From NCBI GenBank assembly GCA_017436645.1, contig JAFSCR010000005.1, forward strand, positions 1 through 45,406: a stretch of 45,406 bases of DNA, read 5' to 3'. Numbering within the stretch: the stretch's first letter is position 1; every line of letters starts with the position of its first letter. The position numbers and the translations under genes are program-made. This stretch comes from Clostridia bacterium (GTDB lineage: Bacteria; Bacillota; Clostridia; UMGS1883; UMGS1540). This document shows, piece after piece, positions 34,650-43,479 of the stretch. A model generated the notes under the pieces. That model was not told the origin of the DNA and searched no databases. It saw nothing but the letters and a program-made list of their open reading frames with translations.

Positions 34650-34688
34650 AGCTTTTCATCCTTCTTTCGTAATTTCAGTTTTCCCGCA

Positions 34689-35147
34689 TTACAGCGTCCA
34701 CGGGAAGAAACCTTTGTTCTTCAGCTCATCACGGACATCGCCTGCGATGCTGACGTTATAGGGTGCAATCAGGAAAATGCCGCTGGATACCTTCTGAATA
34801 TTGCCTTCCAGTGCATATACAACACCGCTGACAAAATCCAGCACTTTGATTGCATCTTCTTTTGTGAGGTCTTCCAGGTTTACAACAACAGCTTTTTTGC
34901 ACTTGAGGCGGTCTGCAATATCGCTTGCATCTTCATAGGATGCAGGCTGAAGAACTGCCACTTCAAGCTGTGTGGTTGCAGTCATACTGACAACGCGGCC
35001 GGAGCCTGTGGGCGCACTTTTGCGGACTGTGCCGATGGGCTTTAAGTCCATTCTGCTTTTTTCTTCTTCCTCTACCTCAAATTCTTCAAAGTCATCTTCT
35101 TCGGTGCCAAAAATCATTTCGCCGAGTTTACCAAAAATCTTTGCCAT
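34689..35147 (-). CDS. sepF: Cell-division protein SepF
   Basis: SepF tethers FtsZ to the membrane. The 152-residue protein has an N-terminal amphipathic membrane helix (MAKIFGKLGEMIFG), an acidic linker (about 16-32), and the C-terminal SepF domain (about 62-152). The domain carries VLQPASYEDASDIADRL and VVVNLEDLTKEDAIKVLDFV across about 64-105. The ribosome site GGAGG overlaps the yggS stop region. Confidence 0.97.
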   Translation of the reverse strand: MAKIFGKLGEMIFGTEEDDFEEFEVEEEEKSRMDLKPIGTVRKSAPTGSGRVVSMTATTQLEVAVLQPASYEDASDIADRLKCKKAVVVNLEDLTKEDAIKVLDFVSGVVYALEGNIQKVSSGIFLIAPYNVSIAGDVRDELKNKGFFPWTL

Positions 35148-35153
35148 TCTCTT

Positions 35154-35843
35154 CTACCTCCATTTTCTATGTCCAAATATTGCGCTGCCAATCCGCACAA
35201 TATTTGCTCCCTCTTCAATTGCGACGGTATAATCGCCGCTCATCCCCATGGATAAATACTGCATCTTTGTGTTGTGATAGGATGAAACCCCTATTTTTTC
35301 ATAAAGGGCGTTCATATTTCGAAACGCCGTGCGGATTTCATCCGTATTATCGGTGTGAGGCCCTATTGTCATAAGCCCCGCAATCTGCACGTTTGTGTTT
35401 TTCTCATTCGCTTCGATAAGCGGAAGGACTGCATCAAAGCCGGTGCCGAATTTACTTTCCTCACCTGAAGCATTCACTTCAATCAGCACCCGGGAGACAA
35501 GGTTATGCTTTTTTGCCTGTTTTTCGATTTCATCCAGAAGATGCGCCGAATCCACGGCATGTATAAGCTCTGCTTTGTCAATAATATATTTTACTTTATT
35601 TGTCTGCAGATGGCCGATAAAGTGCCAATGGGCACGGTGTACCTTATCGTATTTATCGCATAATTCCTGCACACGGTTTTCACCGATATACGAAAGACCA
35701 CCGTCTACTGCTTTTTGAATAATTTCGGGGTCTACAGTTTTTGTGGCACCGAGCAATATAATATCTTTTGCATCTCTGCCTGCCCGCTTTGCCGCTACAC
35801 TGATTTCGTTTTGAATCTTCTCGAGATTATCTAAAATTTGCAC
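35154..35843 (-). CDS. YggS-family PLP homeostasis protein
   Basis: This 229-residue single-domain, alanine-racemase-fold protein binds pyridoxal phosphate: the PLP lysine is in ILLGATKTV (about 29-37), and IGENRVQEL, HFIGHLQTNKV and MGMSGDYTVAI are the family motifs. It keeps the free PLP pool balanced. It begins with GTG at 35843 after AGGAAGG. The yggS-sepF-divIVA neighbourhood is the usual ylmE-ylmF-divIVA order of Firmicutes. Confidence 0.95.
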   Translation of the reverse strand: MQILDNLEKIQNEISVAAKRAGRDAKDIILLGATKTVDPEIIQKAVDGGLSYIGENRVQELCDKYDKVHRAHWHFIGHLQTNKVKYIIDKAELIHAVDSAHLLDEIEKQAKKHNLVSRVLIEVNASGEESKFGTGFDAVLPLIEANEKNTNVQIAGLMTIGPHTDNTDEIRTAFRNMNALYEKIGVSSYHNTKMQYLSMGMSGDYTVAIEEGANIVRIGSAIFGHRKWR

Positions 35844-35858
35844 TAAGGATCCTTCCTT

Positions 35859-36998
35859 TTAGTAAATCACCGTATCATAAAGCTTCAGCTTTGTTTTCTC
35901 GCCCTCTTTTATGATGGCATAGCCTTCGCCAATATAAGAAACCTCTGCAGCTCTGAACACTTTATCCGTAATCGTCTGCACGTATACGCCCTGCACGCCT
36001 TCCTCTTCCGTAATGGCTTTTGCCGGGACTCTGAGGCCCTGATGGCGGTGCAGAATAACATCTACCGAAACCTTTCTTCGTTCAAGAAGTCCGTTTGCGG
36101 TTCTGTTAGAGGAAAAGACTACAACACAATTCCCGTCCTCCGCTTCGGAAATTTCGGAAACCGTTGCTTTTTCTTCCGCCTCGTCCGCATCATGGAACCG
36201 GAGATTTACAACCTGACCTACCTTGAGAAGCCCTGCCGTATGTTCATCTATGGTGCAGGCACCTTTCCAAGTGCTGTTATATAAAACTTTACAGCCTGCC
36301 GAAGCGGGCGAAATATTTTGGACAATCTCTGCAAGCGAAGACGGTGTGAGCTTTTCCGCCTTTTTTGTGCCCATATCGGTTTCCATACCGTCCGTATGCA
36401 AAAGAAGGGTACCGGCTTCAGGACTGTAAATTTCCTTCATGCTGTTTCCAATTCCGGTTGCAAGTGTTTTTTGCCTGTCTTGCAAAATACCGATGAGGGC
36501 ATTCGTCTGTCCGCCTGCGGCACTTTTTTCATCTTTTGCAATCAAAAGTTCATCCTTCAGGCGGCCGAGCTTTGCCATATCCCCTTTTTCCGTGGCAGTA
36601 GAAATCTGCAGCGAGAGAGACGAAATCTGCTCATCCGTTCGGACTGTATCTGCATAGCTCTCTTCATTTCCCGCCTCCGAAAGCCTAGTAATTCGGTCCT
36701 GAATCCGCAAATATTCGTGCAATGCCGCCTCATCTGTATCAGAAGACAGTACTGCACCGATTCTAGCGCCTCTGTACACACGCTCACCGTCCTTCGCCGT
36801 GGGACGGAGCACGCCGCCATCGGGTGTTGGAATAACAACCTCATCCTTGAAAAGATAAAGGGTTGTCCCAAACGCCTCCTCCATTGTGTCAAAATACACA
36901 ATCTCGGAGGATGTGCGAAAAACAAAAAAGAAAATCAAATTTATAAGGATAAACAGTGCGGTGCAAACGGCCACAATCAGTTTTATCTTTTTCTTCAC
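35859..36998 (-). CDS. HlyD-like membrane-anchored protein
   Basis: About 379 residues: a short basic N-terminus, one membrane helix (about 5-27, IKLIVAVCTALFILINLIFFFVF split by position), then an extracytoplasmic region. That region has a lipoyl-like half (VVIPTPDGGVLRPTAKDGERVYRGARIG), a helical hairpin (about 90-170), a beta barrel and a C-terminal adaptor-like part. This is the plan of HlyD/membrane-fusion proteins, yet no ABC transporter or permease is adjacent. The start is GTG at 36998, overlapping the miaA stop as GTGA and preceded by GGAGAGG. Sitting between miaA and yggS-sepF-divIVA suggests a division- or envelope-linked role; that is inference. Confidence 0.75.
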   Translation of the reverse strand: MKKKIKLIVAVCTALFILINLIFFFVFRTSSEIVYFDTMEEAFGTTLYLFKDEVVIPTPDGGVLRPTAKDGERVYRGARIGAVLSSDTDEAALHEYLRIQDRITRLSEAGNEESYADTVRTDEQISSLSLQISTATEKGDMAKLGRLKDELLIAKDEKSAAGGQTNALIGILQDRQKTLATGIGNSMKEIYSPEAGTLLLHTDGMETDMGTKKAEKLTPSSLAEIVQNISPASAGCKVLYNSTWKGACTIDEHTAGLLKVGQVVNLRFHDADEAEEKATVSEISEAEDGNCVVVFSSNRTANGLLERRKVSVDVILHRHQGLRVPAKAITEEEGVQGVYVQTITDKVFRAAEVSYIGEGYAIIKEGEKTKLKLYDTVIY

Positions 36999-37927
36999 TT
37001 TGCCTCTCCTTTTTGACGCATAAATCGGGCAATGCATTCATCCGCAAGCTTGTCCACTTTTTGCATGCCGTCAAGCCAGATGACGGAAGGATTTGCCCGA
37101 AACCACGTCATTTGCCGTTTCGCAAGCCGCCTTGTATTCCGCTTTAAAAGTTCGACAGCTTCGTCATAGCTTGCTTTTCCTTCAAGGTACCAGATAAGCT
37201 CTTTATACCCTACGCCTTGCAGTGCCGTCCGCTTTTTTCCGCGTAAATCATTATAAATTTTTTCCACTTCCGCAAGAAGGCCTGCCGAAAGCATGGCGTC
37301 AACACGCCTATTTATTCTATTATACAAAATTTCTCGCGGAAGTTCAAGAGCAAATACAAAATAATCGTAAATTTTTTCCGGTTTTTTTCTGAGATGTGCA
37401 CTTTTTGTTTCGCCGCTGGTATAATAAATTTCAAGTGCACGTAAAATACGACGTTTTTCGGCAGGATGAAGCTTTTCAGCAGCTTCCGGATCCAGGTCAA
37501 AGAGCATTTTGTGCATACTCTCCCCGCCTTTTTCCTCCCATTCCTTTTCAAGGCGCAGCCGCACTGCAGGATCAAAGGAATTTTCCGAAAGGGGGCGGTT
37601 CTCCATTACCGTATCCACATAGAGGCCTGTGCCGCCGGCCAAAATCGGCGTCTTGCCCCTGTCGTGAATGTCACGAATGGCTTTATGCGCCAAAGGCACG
37701 AAAGCGGCAAGCGAAAAGTTTTCATCCGGAGAAACCACGTCCAATAGATGATGCGGGATTCCCGCCATTTCTGCCTCGTCCGGCTTTGCGGTGCCGATAT
37801 TCATTTCTTTATAAACCTGCATGGAGTCCGCAGAAACCACCTCGCCGCCGATTCGTTTGGCAATTTCAATGGCGAGCGCTGTTTTCCCCGAGGCCGTCGG
37901 TCCGGTGATTACGAGTAAAGGAATCAT
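36995..37927 (-). CDS. miaA: tRNA dimethylallyltransferase
   Basis: MiaA adds the isopentenyl group to A37 of tRNAs reading UNN codons. The 310-residue protein has the P-loop GPTASGKTALA (9-19), SADSMQVYKEMNIGTAKP (about 33-50), DVVSP, AGGTGLYV and RRLAKRQMTWFRAN (about 276-289). The dimethylallyl donor comes from the MEP route encoded by ispD/ispF elsewhere in the window. GGAGCGG precedes the ATG; a 4-base overlap links it to the HlyD-like gene. Confidence 0.97.
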   Translation of the reverse strand: MIPLLVITGPTASGKTALAIEIAKRIGGEVVSADSMQVYKEMNIGTAKPDEAEMAGIPHHLLDVVSPDENFSLAAFVPLAHKAIRDIHDRGKTPILAGGTGLYVDTVMENRPLSENSFDPAVRLRLEKEWEEKGGESMHKMLFDLDPEAAEKLHPAEKRRILRALEIYYTSGETKSAHLRKKPEKIYDYFVFALELPREILYNRINRRVDAMLSAGLLAEVEKIYNDLRGKKRTALQGVGYKELIWYLEGKASYDEAVELLKRNTRRLAKRQMTWFRANPSVIWLDGMQKVDKLADECIARFMRQKGEAK

Positions 37928-37941
37928 ATTTCCGCTCCTTT

Positions 37942-38649
37942 TTAATGCGTAAATGGTGTTGCGGCAACTGTGGCCGCATATATTTCTTTTGCACCGGCAG
38001 CTTTCAGCTCTTTAGCGCAAACATTAAGGCTTGTGCCGGTGGTGGTTACATCATCAATCAGTAGCACAGTTTTACCTGAAAAATTCTCCGCCTGATGCGG
38101 TTTAATCGCACCCTCCAGATTTTCCTGTCTTGCTCGTCCGTTCAATTTGGATTGGGGCGAAGTGTGTTTTATTTTGCGAAGGGTTTTTACTACAGGAACA
38201 TTCATCATTTCACCGAGGGCTTTCGCCATCAGGTACGCCTGATTATACCCACGCTGTCCGAGACGGATAAAATGCATGGGAACATATGTAATCAAATCCG
38301 GCCTCGGTGCATTCTCTTCTTTGAGCTTTAAAAATATAAATGCGGCAAAAGTTACGCTTCTGCCTTTTTTGCCCCGAAACTTCATGCCGATAATCCCATC
38401 ACGCACAATTTCTTTATAGATAAGAGGTACATATACCTTTTTAAAGCGGCGCCGTTTTTTGCGGCACGAAAGGCACAGGAGATCGCCATACACCGTGTCA
38501 AGCGGTGTTCCGCACACCGAGCACGCCCGCAAGTTAAAGGGAAGGGCGGCAAGGCAATCATCGCAAACGGCAAACCGTTCATTTTCGACAATCTTTCCGC
38601 AAAATGCACATTTCGGCGGATAAAGCAACCGAAGAAACCCGTTTACCAT
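37942..38649 (-). CDS. ComF family phosphoribosyltransferase-like protein
   Basis: This 235-residue protein has two N-terminal zinc-binding cysteine clusters (CAFCG...CDDC and CSVCG...CLSC, about 15-62) and a C-terminal PRTase fold with the PRPP loop VLLIDDVTTTGTSL (about 194-207). ComF is needed for DNA uptake in competent bacteria; in Clostridia the role may relate to DNA repair. It overlaps recD2 by 7 bases, which suggests a joint DNA-processing function. Confidence 0.92.
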   Translation of the reverse strand: MVNGFLRLLYPPKCAFCGKIVENERFAVCDDCLAALPFNLRACSVCGTPLDTVYGDLLCLSCRKKRRRFKKVYVPLIYKEIVRDGIIGMKFRGKKGRSVTFAAFIFLKLKEENAPRPDLITYVPMHFIRLGQRGYNQAYLMAKALGEMMNVPVVKTLRKIKHTSPQSKLNGRARQENLEGAIKPHQAENFSGKTVLLIDDVTTTGTSLNVCAKELKAAGAKEIYAATVAATPFTH

Positions 38650-40853
38650 GCATGCATCCCCCGAATTTTCTCACAAAGGCCGGAGAACCGTTCCACCTGC
38701 CTGTTGTTTTCAATCATTTTGCACATAACCTCTTCTCTGCCAATGAGGACAACAAGCTTTTTGGCACGGGTTACGGCAGTATATAAAAGATTTCTGCACA
38801 TCAGCTGTGGGGCACAAGGGAACATGGGAATGATAACCGCATCAAACTCACTGCCTTGGCTTTTATGTACCGTTACAGCATAAGCCATTTCCAATTCTTC
38901 GAGTTCGGTAAAATCATAGCGGACACGGCGTTCATCGTCAAACACCACTTCCATATATTTCCCTTCGTGGGAAATCCGTTTGATGATGCCAACGTCACCG
39001 TTAAATACGCCGACGCCTTCTTCTCCGTCATCGGTTTTCCATGTCAGGTCGTAATTATTGCGGACCTGCATGACTTTATCGCCTTCCCGAAACGTCCATT
39101 CTCCGCTTATTTTTTCCTGCTTATGTGCATCCGGCGGATTCAGCCGTGCCTGCAGGGCACGGTTTATGGCATAAACGCCCAGCACCGATTTTCTGGAAGG
39201 GCTGATAACCTGAATCTGGCGGTGGGGTTCAAAGCCATAAGCTTTTGGAAGACGGGCGGCTGCAACATCACATATCGTTGCCAAAATACCGTCTGCATCT
39301 TCCCGATGCATCAGGAAAAAGTCCTTGTCCTTCCGGTTTGTCTCCGGCATTTCTCCACGATTAATACGATGGGCACCGACAACAATCATACTTTCTGCCG
39401 CTTGTCTGTAAATATCAGTAAGGCGGCATGCAGGAATAGCACCGCTCCGGAGAATATCCCGAAGCACATCACCGGCGCCAACACTTGTCAGCTGGTCCGC
39501 ATCACCTACCATGATAAGACGGGAGCCGGGGCGCATTGCTTTCAGAAGTGCATGCATAAGCAGCACGTCCACCATGCTCATTTCGTCAACAATAATCACA
39601 TCCTCATCGAGCGGCACTTCTTCATTTCTGCCGAAAACCTGCTTGTCCCCTTCGCCGGAAAAGTTCAGTTCCAAAAGGCGGTGAATGGTTTTTGCCTCCA
39701 TGCCGCAGGTTTCTGCCATACGTTTTGCCGCACGGCCCGTTGGTGCACAAAGGGCAACTGCCGCATCTTGTGCAGTCATCATTTCTATAATAGCATTAAT
39801 AACCGTCGTTTTCCCCGTTCCCGGTCCACCCGTGATAACCGAAACGCCGTTTTGCATAACCATATAAAGCGCTTCCCTCTGTTTTTCCGAAAGCGTAATG
39901 CCTGTTCGACGTTCTGCTTTAGCCACAGCCGCATCCATGGGGATGCCGAGTCCGGTCTGTGCATTGCGAAGCATGGTATAAAGCTTTCTGGCAATGCCCA
40001 TTTCTGCATGAAAAAATGCAGGCAGATAAATACGGCGTCCTTCTTCTGCCGTTTCCTGCAAAAGCATGCCGGACAGGAGCATTGCCGTGACGGCATTTTC
40101 AGCAGAAGGCATATCTGCGCCGAGAATCTCGGCTGACTCTTTTAAAAGCAGTTCAAGCGGCAAATACGTATGCCCGTTTTGCGCCGACTCCTGTAAAACA
40201 TATTTAACGCCGTTTTTCAGCCGTTCTTCGTTGGAAGGGTCTATTCCCATTTGCATGGCAAGCTTATCGGCCGTTTTAAAGCCGATGCCGTCCACTTCGC
40301 ACAGGCAATATGGGTTCTTTTTAATTTCTTCCACCGCCATAGGACCGAATTTTCTAAAAACTCGAACAGCGAAATTGGCTGTAACCCCGAAGGGCTGCAG
40401 GAACATAACTACATTTTGCACAGCCTGTTTTTCCAGCATGGAGGCTTGCATTTCCCCTGCCTTTTTCAGGCTGATCCCTTTGATTTTTGCAAGCCGGTCA
40501 GGATTATCACGAATTACATGCAGGCTATCTGCACCAAAACGCTCTACGATTTTTTGCGCCGTTGCAGGACCGATGCCCTTAATAATGCCCGAAGAGAGGT
40601 ACTGGAAAATCTGCGCCTCATTTGTAGGCAGAATTTTTTCACAAAATTCCACTTTAAACTGCTCGCCGTATTCAGGGTGGTTTCCCCATTTGCCGGTAAG
40701 GCGTACACCCTCCCCCGGCGCAATTCCCGGCATGATGCCGACTGCCGTAGAAAAAACCCCTTCCACGTCAATATCGCAAACGGTATACCCGTTTGCGATA
40801 TTCTGGTAAATTATTTCTTGTACGATGCCTTCTATGACGAGAAGTTCCGCCAT
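38643..40853 (-). CDS. recD2: RecD2-type 5'-3' DNA helicase
   Basis: About 736 residues of superfamily 1B helicase: N-terminal OB-like domain (5-90), helix-hairpin-helix repeats (about 95-200, GIIKGIGPATAQKIVERFG), Walker A in ITGGPGTGKTTVINAI (about 340-355), Walker B DEMSMVD, and motif VI region VTVHKSQGSEFDAV with YTAVTRAKKLVVLIG near the end. It is the stand-alone RecD without RecBC. I choose ATG at 40853 (MAELLVIEG), preceded by GAGAGGGATAAG; 15 codons upstream remain open but lack a site. Confidence 0.96.
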   Translation of the reverse strand: MAELLVIEGIVQEIIYQNIANGYTVCDIDVEGVFSTAVGIMPGIAPGEGVRLTGKWGNHPEYGEQFKVEFCEKILPTNEAQIFQYLSSGIIKGIGPATAQKIVERFGADSLHVIRDNPDRLAKIKGISLKKAGEMQASMLEKQAVQNVVMFLQPFGVTANFAVRVFRKFGPMAVEEIKKNPYCLCEVDGIGFKTADKLAMQMGIDPSNEERLKNGVKYVLQESAQNGHTYLPLELLLKESAEILGADMPSAENAVTAMLLSGMLLQETAEEGRRIYLPAFFHAEMGIARKLYTMLRNAQTGLGIPMDAAVAKAERRTGITLSEKQREALYMVMQNGVSVITGGPGTGKTTVINAIIEMMTAQDAAVALCAPTGRAAKRMAETCGMEAKTIHRLLELNFSGEGDKQVFGRNEEVPLDEDVIIVDEMSMVDVLLMHALLKAMRPGSRLIMVGDADQLTSVGAGDVLRDILRSGAIPACRLTDIYRQAAESMIVVGAHRINRGEMPETNRKDKDFFLMHREDADGILATICDVAAARLPKAYGFEPHRQIQVISPSRKSVLGVYAINRALQARLNPPDAHKQEKISGEWTFREGDKVMQVRNNYDLTWKTDDGEEGVGVFNGDVGIIKRISHEGKYMEVVFDDERRVRYDFTELEELEMAYAVTVHKSQGSEFDAVIIPMFPCAPQLMCRNLLYTAVTRAKKLVVLIGREEVMCKMIENNRQVERFSGLCEKIRGMHAW

Positions 40854-40864
40854 CTTATCCCTCT

Positions 40865-41137
40865 CTATTCTTTCCGCAAAACGTGATACCGTTGGCACAA
40901 AGCATCTATGTATGCACCTTCTCCGCCTCTTATATACACGCTTGCATTTTTAAAATACCGCTCGGCCGCTTGTTTAGCAATCATAACCGTATTTTCAAGT
41001 TGTTCCGCTCCCTCATCGCCGGAAATTATGATTTCTACCGACGCCTCTGTGCTTCCATGCAAACTCCTGAAAAGAAGCACCGCAAAAAGTGCAAGAAACC
41101 CCGTAATGAGGAGAGGAATTCCATACTGCATCAACAT
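40865..41137 (-). CDS. Small membrane protein of unknown function
   Basis: This 90-residue protein has one N-terminal membrane helix (about 6-24, GIPLLITGFLALFAVLLF) and a soluble region that looks alpha/beta (VEIIISGDEGAEQLENTVMI). The tail contains GGEGAYIDALCQRYHVL. It has AGGAGG 8 bases before the ATG. It sits between metK and recD2 in a continuous run. I do not recognise a family; relatives in Clostridia are simply hypothetical. Confidence 0.7.
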   Translation of the reverse strand: MLMQYGIPLLITGFLALFAVLLFRSLHGSTEASVEIIISGDEGAEQLENTVMIAKQAAERYFKNASVYIRGGEGAYIDALCQRYHVLRKE

Positions 41138-41188
41138 ACCTTTCGCCTCCTAGAACATAGTATGCTGCTACAGTTTTATATGTGCTTT

Positions 41189-42355
41189 TTAGCCGAGTAA
41201 TTCCTTTTTAAGGGCGTCTACCATATCTGTTTTTTCCCATGGGAATGCTTCATTTCCAAAATGACCATATGCCGCCGTCTGTGCATAAATAGGACGGAGA
41301 AGTCCCAGTGCTTCAATCATGCCGTCGGGACGGAGATCAAACAGTTTCTGCACTGCTTCTGCCATTTTATCTTCCGAGACCTTCCCCGTGCCGAACGTGT
41401 CTACACGAAGAGAAACGGGACGGGCAACCCCGATGGCATAAGCTGCCTGCAGTTCGCATTTATCTGCAAGGCCTGCGGCTACAATATTTTTAGCAATGTA
41501 GCGCATCATGTAGGAAGCTGTGCGGTCTACCTTTGTGGCGTCCTTACCGGAAAACGCACCGCCGCCGTGACGGGCATAGCCGCCGTATGTATCAACAATG
41601 ATTTTGCGACCTGTAAGGCCGGTGTCCCCGTGAGGACCGCCGATTACAAAGCGACCTGTGGGGTTAATAAAGACCTTTGTATTTTCATCGAGAAGTTCTT
41701 TCGGGATAACCGGAAGCACAACTTCTTCGTAAATTTCTTTTCTTAAGGTTTCAATGGTTACATCCGGATCATGCTGCGAAGAAATGACAACAGCCTCCAC
41801 ACGGACGGGCTTATCATCCTCATATTCAACCGTCACCTGACTCTTACCATCGGGACGGAGATAGGAAAGCGTGCCGTTTTTACGGACATCCGTAAGCTTT
41901 CTTGCAAGCGCATGTGCCAAAGAAATGGGAAGGGGCATCAGTTCCTCTGTTTCGTTACAGGCGTATCCGAACATGAGGCCCTGGTCACCTGCGCCATGCT
42001 CTTCTCTGCCTTCTGCTTTCGCCTCATAGGAACGGTCAACACCCATGGCAATATCAGGGGACTGCTCACGAATGCAGTTTAATACTGCACACGTCTCACA
42101 GTCAAATCCATAATCTGTTTTATCATAACCGATTTCACGGATTGTATCTCTTGCCACGGAAGAAATATCCACATAGCAGCTTGTTGTAATTTCGCCCATA
42201 ACCATAACAAGGCCTGTTGTTGCTGTTACTTCACATGCAACACGGGCTTTCGGGTCATTCTCCAGAATCTTATCCAGAATACTGTCAGAAATACGGTCAC
42301 ACAGCTTGTCCGGATGGCCTTCTGTTACAGATTCCGACGTAAAAAAGTGTCTCAT
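41189..42355 (-). CDS. metK: S-adenosylmethionine synthetase
   Basis: MetK makes SAM from methionine and ATP. The 388-residue protein has [16 protein letters not shown] (4-19), [12 protein letters not shown] (about 117-128) and the phosphate-binding [20 protein letters not shown] (about 255-274), all intact. AGAGGATATT precedes the ATG. There is no SAM riboswitch: only 16 bases separate it from the gene upstream. SAM made here feeds methylases such as PrmA and RsmE. Confidence 0.98.
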   Translation of the reverse strand: MRHFFTSESVTEGHPDKLCDRISDSILDKILENDPKARVACEVTATTGLVMVMGEITTSCYVDISSVARDTIREIGYDKTDYGFDCETCAVLNCIREQSPDIAMGVDRSYEAKAEGREEHGAGDQGLMFGYACNETEELMPLPISLAHALARKLTDVRKNGTLSYLRPDGKSQVTVEYEDDKPVRVEAVVISSQHDPDVTIETLRKEIYEEVVLPVIPKELLDENTKVFINPTGRFVIGGPHGDTGLTGRKIIVDTYGGYARHGGGAFSGKDATKVDRTASYMMRYIAKNIVAAGLADKCELQAAYAIGVARPVSLRVDTFGTGKVSEDKMAEAVQKLFDLRPDGMIEALGLLRPIYAQTAAYGHFGNEAFPWEKTDMVDALKKELLG

Positions 42356-42371
42356 AATATCCTCTTCTTTC

Positions 42372-42872
42372 TTAAAATATCTGTATAATCCATTTCACAA
42401 ATTCAGTTCCAACGGTCATAATACAGCCTGCCGCCAGAACACCGCCAATAATACTCGGCAATGCAAAGCGGAACCGCATATCAAGCAGCGCCGCACAAAG
42501 TGCACCTGTCCAGGCGCCTGTGCCCGGCAAAGGTATGGCAACAAACAAGAATAACCCGAAGGCACTTCTCTTCATGATTTTATCTCTGTTTTTTTCCGTT
42601 TTCTTCTCCATCCAACGGGCAAACCAACCTAAAACTCTTGTTTTTTTAAGGTAATTGACGAGGGGACGCGCCAGAAGAATGATAAACGGAACAGGCAGGC
42701 AATTCCCGATAACAGCATAAACAAAGGTTGAAAATGTACTGAGTCCCAATGTGGCACCAACGGGGATTGCACCCCGCAATTCCACAACAGGAACCATTGA
42801 CATGAAAAGAACAATTATTTCTCGGGGTAAATTGCCTAGACTTTCAAAAAAGCTTAGAAAAAAGTCCTGCAT
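42372..42872 (-). CDS. Sm_multidrug_ex family membrane protein
   Basis: This 166-residue protein has about four membrane segments and the family pattern [19 protein letters not shown] (about 25-43) and [20 protein letters not shown] (about 111-130). It is known as small multi-drug export protein (COG2426), but transport has not been well proved; the fold resembles DedA/SNARE-associated proteins. It is the first gene after a consensus promoter and heads the metK run. Confidence 0.9.
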   Translation of the reverse strand: MQDFFLSFFESLGNLPREIIVLFMSMVPVVELRGAIPVGATLGLSTFSTFVYAVIGNCLPVPFIILLARPLVNYLKKTRVLGWFARWMEKKTEKNRDKIMKRSAFGLFLFVAIPLPGTGAWTGALCAALLDMRFRFALPSIIGGVLAAGCIMTVGTEFVKWIIQIF

Positions 42873-42895
42873 AGATTCACCTCATTCAATATTAT

Positions 42896-42924
42896 ATTAT
42901 ACATTTCTTTGTGCTGTTTGTCAA
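42896..42924 (-). promoter_or_regulatory. Consensus promoter of the metK-recD2-miaA-ileS run
   Basis: Minus strand TTGACA (42924-42919), 17 bases, TATAAT (42901-42896), a perfect sigma-A match, about 25 bases from the start of the first gene. It is the only strong promoter I see for the 13 kb minus-strand run down to the rluD-like gene. Confidence 0.85.
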
Positions 42925-43125
42925 TAATTTCTAAAGAATTGCATATATTAGCTCCTATTCGTTTCCAAAGTGTTTTTGCATATTAGGATGGCTCTTGTGA
43001 ATTTAGAATTTTTGCAATAATAGTTTCATGTAAGCAAAACTCCCACAATTATGAAGTATTCATTAAAATCCTGTCGCATTTAATGCATGATGATTATTGA
43101 ATAATGAAAAATGAATAATATAAAA
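42925..43125. other. AT-rich intergenic stretch, nothing recognised
   Basis: About 200 bases between the promoter at 42896-42924 and the tRNA terminator. It has no convincing reading frame, RNA or promoter; only scattered A/T-rich repeats such as TGAATAATGAAAAATGAATAAT. Confidence 0.5.
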
Positions 43126-43152
43126 CAAAAAAATCCTATCTTTCGACAGGAT
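43126..43152 (-). terminator. Terminator of tRNA-fMet
   Basis: On the minus strand ATCCTGTC (43152-43145), loop GAAA, GATAGGAT (43140-43133) with one G-T pair, then TTTTTTTG. Textbook factor-independent terminator, 8 bases after the encoded CCA end. Confidence 0.9.
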
Positions 43153-43160
43153 TTTTGTTT

Positions 43161-43237
<77 letters not shown>

Positions 43238-43266
43238 ATATTCACTTACTCTCTCGAGTATTGATA

Positions 43267-43295
43267 ATTATACTATAATATATGCAAATTGTCAA
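43267..43295 (-). promoter_or_regulatory. Consensus promoter of tRNA-fMet
   Basis: Minus strand TTGACA (43295-43290), 17 bases, TATAAT (43272-43267). The expected transcription start is about 23 bases before the mature tRNA 5' end. Perfect match at both boxes suits a highly expressed stable RNA. Confidence 0.88.
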
Positions 43296-43479
43296 GCTTT
43301 TTATGAAATATTTTTTGCATTTTTTCTGTGCCTTAATTCTGCACTTGTTAATTATGTGGAAATCATCTATGATGAATTTGTTGCAACAAGCAGAAGTGAT
43401 TCACGTCTTTGGCTTTGATTTCTCCCGTCAAAGTTGTTTTCCTCCCCTTCTGCAATTATATTATTTGGAGGAAATAAAT

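Noticed and set aside
38856-40136. 426-residue plus-strand frame opposite recD2
   Set aside because: It is a shadow of recD2 caused by codon bias; it is rich in His, Cys and Phe and matches nothing known.
42356-42371. SAM riboswitch before metK
   Set aside because: The gap is only 16 bases and the gene is read from an upstream promoter.
43282-43479. N-terminal extension of the tail-fibre-like protein
   Set aside because: The frame is open, but the extension overlaps the tRNA promoter, is hydrophobic without family likeness, and the ribosome site at 43467-43472 fits the inner ATG.
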